From: Apostichopus japonicus | Lineage: Eukaryota > Echinodermata > Holothuroidea > Aspidochirotida > Stichopodidae | Reading direction: 5' to 3' | NCBI RefSeq assembly: GCF_037975245.1 | Contig: NC_092564.1 | Coordinates: forward strand, 20,127,984-20,191,983 | DNA: 64,000 bases | Shown here: positions 61,701 to 64,000 of the stretch, in pieces | Position numbering within the stretch: the first letter of the stretch is position 1 | Layout: each line of letters begins with the position of its first letter | Notes under the pieces: model-generated | What the model saw: the letters and a program-made list of their open reading frames with translations, nothing else | Databases searched by the model: none | What the model was told of the DNA's origin: nothing | Position numbers and translations under genes: made by a program

Positions 61701-62820
61701 ATAGCGCTAGTTTTCGGCCCACCAAACCAAAACACATTTCTACAACCCCCAAAATCTGGAACAAAAAGACTGATTTATATTCGTGGGCCCGGAACGATCA
61801 AACTAAATGCTGGAAATGTAGGCCTAAAGTTGCCGTCAAAAAGAATTTACTTTAGGAGTGGTATCAATTAACCAATGATAAAGAGTTCCCAAGATTAGGT
61901 GGCTGCAAAATGCACATGTCTCCAGAATGTGACCTTGGTTTGAAGGAAAAGGCTGGAATGCAGAAATCACAACCGGGCTGTATCCTCAGATAATGTTACA
62001 CGGATAAACCGGGAATCCATGTTGTGAACTGAAGCGGTAGGTATACAGGAGGATATTTAGAGCAACGTGTTGTTCGATAGGTACATAACGACAAGAAGAC
62101 TTTCATAAGTGAACTGTGTAAACATCATGTGACACAATTATCACACCCACTGCCAGTTGAAGACTATAGTGTGGGCTCCAGGGTACACCATGGTCATATT
62201 ATAGTGTGGGCTCCAGGGTACACTATAGTCATATTATAGTGTGGGCTCCAGGGTACACCATGGTCATATTTATAGTGTGGACTCCATGGTCATATTATAG
62301 TGTGGGCTCCAGTGTACACTATGATCATATTATGGTGTGGGCGCCAGGGTACACTATGATCATATTATAGTGTGGGCTCCATGGTACACTGTGGTCATAT
62401 TATAGTGTGGGCTCCAGGGTACACTATAGTCATATTATAGTGTGGGCTCCAGGGTACACCATGGTCATATTATAGTGTGGGCTCCATGGTCATATTATAG
62501 TGTGGGCTCCAGGGTACACTATGATCATATTATAGTGTGGGCGCCAGGGTACACTATGATCATATTATAGTGTGGGCTCCATGGTCATATTATAGTGTGG
62601 GCTCCAGGGTACACTATGGTCATATTATAGTCTACTCCAGGGTACACCATGCAAGGTTGGACATATTAAGATCATTTGAATTTTTGTTTTTACCTGAGCT
62701 GGACAGACTTCCCCTCTTCAACTTGAATTAGGAACGTACAATTCTGGGCATTACGGTAGGTATCCAGGTGACGAGGTGTTCCCAAGGTACCAGACTCCTG
62801 TGTGTAGGTGCCTCCGCAAC
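49052..62820 (-). CDS. Cubilin-like multi-CUB protein, C-terminal five domains
   Basis: Ten exons on the minus strand, 5' to 3': 62694-62820, 61048-61265, 60331-60539, 55591-55753, 54241-54452, 53379-53520, 52526-52707, 50818-50989, 49550-49791 and 49052-49174. All nine introns are GT-AG and the phase is continuous, giving 595 residues to TAA. The residues form five CUB domains in a row with no linker domain of another type, each split over two exons. Such chains are typical of cubilin, an endocytic receptor for vitamin B12-intrinsic factor and other ligands, but other extracellular CUB proteins exist. No transmembrane segment follows the last CUB; neither does cubilin have one. The first exon here has an acceptor, so the gene extends beyond the window. 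The last frame ends soon after the CUB5 core (AVYTS). One intron carries a sense-oriented LINE. Family placement beyond CUB repeats is inference. Confidence 0.9.
49244..49271. repeat. Poly(A) run of 28
   Basis: An uninterrupted A run on the + strand, read as T in the CUB-gene intron, about 70 bp before the last acceptor. Confidence 0.97.
50818..52707 (-). CDS. CUB domain 4 (two exons)
   Basis: 52526-52707 includes DCNQNVTSGYGHLMSPGYP, DCTTRLTSPPG and RCPFDYLR; 50818-50989 includes IRDGPSSTSSEVFFGCG and FEGYQITYTSS. The usual YCG is FGC here, but four Cys remain. The intron contains the degenerate 51.3-52.1-kb repeat. Confidence 0.9.
51330..52150. repeat. Degenerate element in CUB intron, two internal copies
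   Basis: Blocks at about 51,420-51,660 and 51,668-51,860 share CAAAATATTGGGCCC, CTCGGGCCCAAAG or TTCGGGCCCAAAG, ATTTGAGGTGGCAATAA and CTGTATACCAAGTTTGGCT. A later part, TTATCGCGGATCCAAGCAAG with a CACACACATAG stretch, fits the same kind of diffuse family. No protein is recognisable. Confidence 0.65.
52956..53352. repeat. Tandem duplication, ~190-bp unit
   Basis: Two adjacent copies with TCCTGTCTA, GCAATAACACTAGGCCTA, ATGCTGTC, AGATGAATCTAGT, TCTCATAGAAAGCA, GAGTACC-TATCAG and GGGAATTTATTCA. The second has a 25-bp insertion. It lies in a CUB-gene intron, ending just before the exon at 53,379. Confidence 0.9.
53379..54452 (-). CDS. CUB domain 3 (two exons)
   Basis: 54241-54452 includes TCGGTLQATNE, SPGYPNPYPDSTRCTW and ACMFDYVQI; 53379-53520 includes STNGDILQYCGQ and GRGFSINYQIA. 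The SPGYPNPYP motif is a CUB hallmark. Four canonical Cys are kept. Confidence 0.92.
55591..60539 (-). CDS. CUB domain 2 (two exons, LINE in intron)
   Basis: 60331-60539 carries AGCGGSVTADAG, LSCTWNIAL and GCIYDFLE; 55591-55753 carries IRDGFGRFAPLIGSYCG and AGFTLNYSA. The junction restores the usual FLEIRDG. The intron is 4.58 kb, much enlarged by a 3.2-kb LINE and the older repeat it hit. Four canonical Cys are present. Confidence 0.9.
56206..56372 (+). repeat. GCGTAGCGAGGAA-family repeat, left part (split)
   Basis: GTAGCGAGGAATTTGCCAAG, CTATCTAAGCATAGTGCC, CTCCCAGATTGCTGG and AATGGCACTT follow in family order and then stop at the LINE. The remainder is at about 59,557-59,660. Confidence 0.85.
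56373..59556 (-). mobile_element. CR1/L2-like non-LTR retrotransposon (LINE)
   Basis: A 3.2-kb element in the same orientation as the CUB gene, lying in its third visible intron. Its 3' end has a short (ATCAA)n tail next to 56,373. It interrupts an older repeat whose halves flank it on both sides. The 5' part is probably truncated, since the frame opens directly with the endonuclease. No clear target duplication was found. Confidence 0.93.
56642..59540 (-). pseudogene. LINE ORF2: endonuclease and reverse transcriptase, disrupted
   Basis: The frame opens near LNARSLTPKMSEV with an APE-type endonuclease: VFGISESW, VLGDIN and GISDHYIVY, where SDH is the C-terminal catalytic motif. A reverse transcriptase follows, with PLHKKKSKLEAGNYRPVS, LLDIQKAFDSVDH, GVPQGSILGPILFLCYVND and the catalytic YADDSALIY. 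The C-terminal part has HNTRGSSF and NWNRLPENI. This plan fits the CR1/L2 group. Frame is lost near 58,730, near 58,330 and near 56,857; the last is caused by a ~20-bp tandem duplication around GAGTAAATAGT. So the copy cannot make a full protein, although its domains are well preserved, which suggests moderate age. Confidence 0.93.
59506..60122. repeat. ~50-bp inverted repeat pair near LINE 5' end
   Basis: 59,506-59,556, the 5' edge of the LINE, and about 60,071-60,122 are near-perfect inverted copies. Both read GAGTTCAT, an A-rich run and ACATGTTAATGGTATTAATG in opposite orientation. The spacer holds the rest of the older repeat. Confidence 0.85.
59557..59660 (+). repeat. GCGTAGCGAGGAA-family repeat, right part (split)
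   Basis: CGTTGTAAGTTGCATCTTAG, AAATTACTAGCGATATCAT and a C run continue the family order from 56,372, as seen in the intact copy at 35,985-36,310. Confidence 0.85.
61048..62820 (-). CDS. CUB domain 1 (two exons)
   Basis: 62694-62820 gives CGGTYTQESGTLG and NCTFLIQVEEGKSVQL; 61048-61265 gives the rest, with ACNYDYLVVYDGSN, KLCGNTPPDQ and FEGFQATYQ. All four canonical Cys are present. Here the intron falls before the third Cys, earlier than in the other four domains. It contains the 36-bp tandem repeat at 62.2-62.6 kb. Confidence 0.9.
62165..62650. repeat. ~36-bp tandem repeat, 14-15 copies
   Basis: The unit is TAGTGTGGGCTCCAGGGTAC plus ACTATGGTCATATTA. Some copies lack AGGGTACACTA and are about 25 bp. 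The array begins only some 40 bp after a CUB-gene donor site at 62,692-62,693. Confidence 0.95.
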
Positions 62821-64000
62821 CTATCAGAATGATTGATATGAAAATGAATGAATGAATAAATAAATAAATATAAAATCAATAAATGAATAAATAAATAAAT
62901 AAATAACAAAATAAATGAATGAAAACGATTTAATTTGAGTAGTTCCATGACTAGAGGGGAATCCTTGGGATGTTTTAAGCAAAGATACATTTTTTTTTAT
63001 CACTGTACTCTAATTATCAGTTCTATCGAAGTTAATTGAATATTCATGTAGTCAAAGTTCACTCCTTCCAAAGAAGGAAAAAAAAAAAGCTGTAAATATT
63101 GCCGCGATAGTAGGTAACAAAAATTGCCGCAATAGTAGGTAACAAATATTCTTACAGCATTTTTTTTTACCGAAACAAATCTGGTTTTCTGTTAATTTTT
63201 ACAAATGCATCTGGCAACAAAAGAGTGAGTGACATCATCATAGAAAATGAGTTGACAACTTGTCAATGTTCGAAACGATTCATCCAATACAAAAAAACAA
63301 TATTACATTATATTATATTATATTATTGAAAAAACTATTGATGAAACCTTATACATTAAGGTGTACATCCAGCATTCCAATGACTTTCGGATTTCAAGGG
63401 CAACAGAAACAACAACATTATAAAATGAATGTCAAACTCTATGAAGAACACGGGGCATGACGACATCGCAGACCAGACAAACTGTAAACATTTCTTGAAG
63501 AAATTACCGTATAAACATGAGCCACACACCTTGAAACAACCAATCCACAGCTAGATATTGTAAAGGGGAAGGGGATAGCAATGCAGAATTTATTTCCTTC
63601 TTCTTAGTGTCATATTGACCGCTAATGGCATATTCAGTTACAAGAGAGGTACAGAAACTACTGAGTTATGTGTGCCCGGTGCATAAGTCATTTCTTCCAG
63701 AAGGTAAGGAGTTCCCGATGTAAGTTACGTTACATTCAATATTTTGCTGTCGCCTTTTTTTTTTCATTGTAGAAAGTTACAATAAAGTTATCGGGTGAAT
63801 TTTTAGCTATGATCGTTAGAAGTGGTACGCTTTGCATTGAAGAATTTCCACATGGATCTCTTCTAACAGGAATCTGCAAAAGTCTTTAGTGTCGTCAAAC
63901 AGACACCGACTTGCAATTGATTTCCCGCCATTTTTGCCTTAGATTGTATTAACAGTTCATTCGGAGGTGGGACGAGCACTGGGCCTTTAATATACACACA
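62821..64000. other. CUB-gene intron upstream of first visible exon
   Basis: The acceptor CTGATAG at 62,821-62,827 on the minus strand shows that the CUB gene continues upstream. I see no further CUB exon up to the end of the window. Present are an AAAT/GAAT-rich tract at 62,845-62,925, a short duplication with GCAATAGTAGGTAACAAA near 63,100-63,150 and a TTATA run near 63,300. Confidence 0.55.

Overview
The window is animal nuclear DNA: AT-rich, intron-rich and gene-poor, with long (TA)n arrays, tRNA-derived SINEs, hAT-type MITEs, a non-LTR retrotransposon and many elements carrying G or C runs. A cubilin-like multi-CUB gene, UBE2Z and a peptide-type GPCR are general metazoan genes. The repeat style and 14 copies of the octamer TAGGCCTA suggest a marine deuterostome invertebrate, perhaps an echinoderm. 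That placement is inference, not proof.

Layout. (1) 1-5.2 kb, + strand: the last four coding exons of UBE2Z, an E2 ubiquitin-conjugating enzyme, with a 110-bp minisatellite and a MITE in an intron. (2) 5.2-21.1 kb: repeat-rich DNA with a few short exon-like segments on the + strand. One encodes a kinase-like glycine-rich loop, and a convincing terminal exon ends at 21,086. Whether they form one gene is unresolved. (3) 22.9-23.9 kb: an uninterrupted class A GPCR of 338 residues. (4) 24-37.5 kb: intergenic DNA with tandem repeats, SINEs, TA arrays and duplicated MITE fragments. (5) 37.5-38.4 kb, - strand: a two-exon gene for a 59-residue secreted peptide with six cysteines, spaced like the first half of a von Willebrand C domain. 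(6) 39.8-41.5 kb: a 1.66-kb foldback element with long terminal inverted repeats and 36 CTTAAG sites. (7) 42.7-43.1 kb: two tandem copies of a structured RNA-like unit with a U2 snRNA-like 5' end; several stem changes between the copies are compensatory. (8) 49.05-62.8 kb, - strand: ten exons encoding the last five CUB domains of a cubilin-like protein, with continuous reading phase at all nine introns. One intron holds a 3.2-kb CR1/L2-like LINE that split an older repeat.

The genes are not an operon or an evident pathway. UBE2Z acts in intracellular ubiquitin or FAT10 conjugation, the GPCR probably senses a peptide, and the CUB protein and the Cys-rich peptide are extracellular. The least explained objects are the Cys-rich peptide, the paired structured RNA units and the CTTAAG foldback element.
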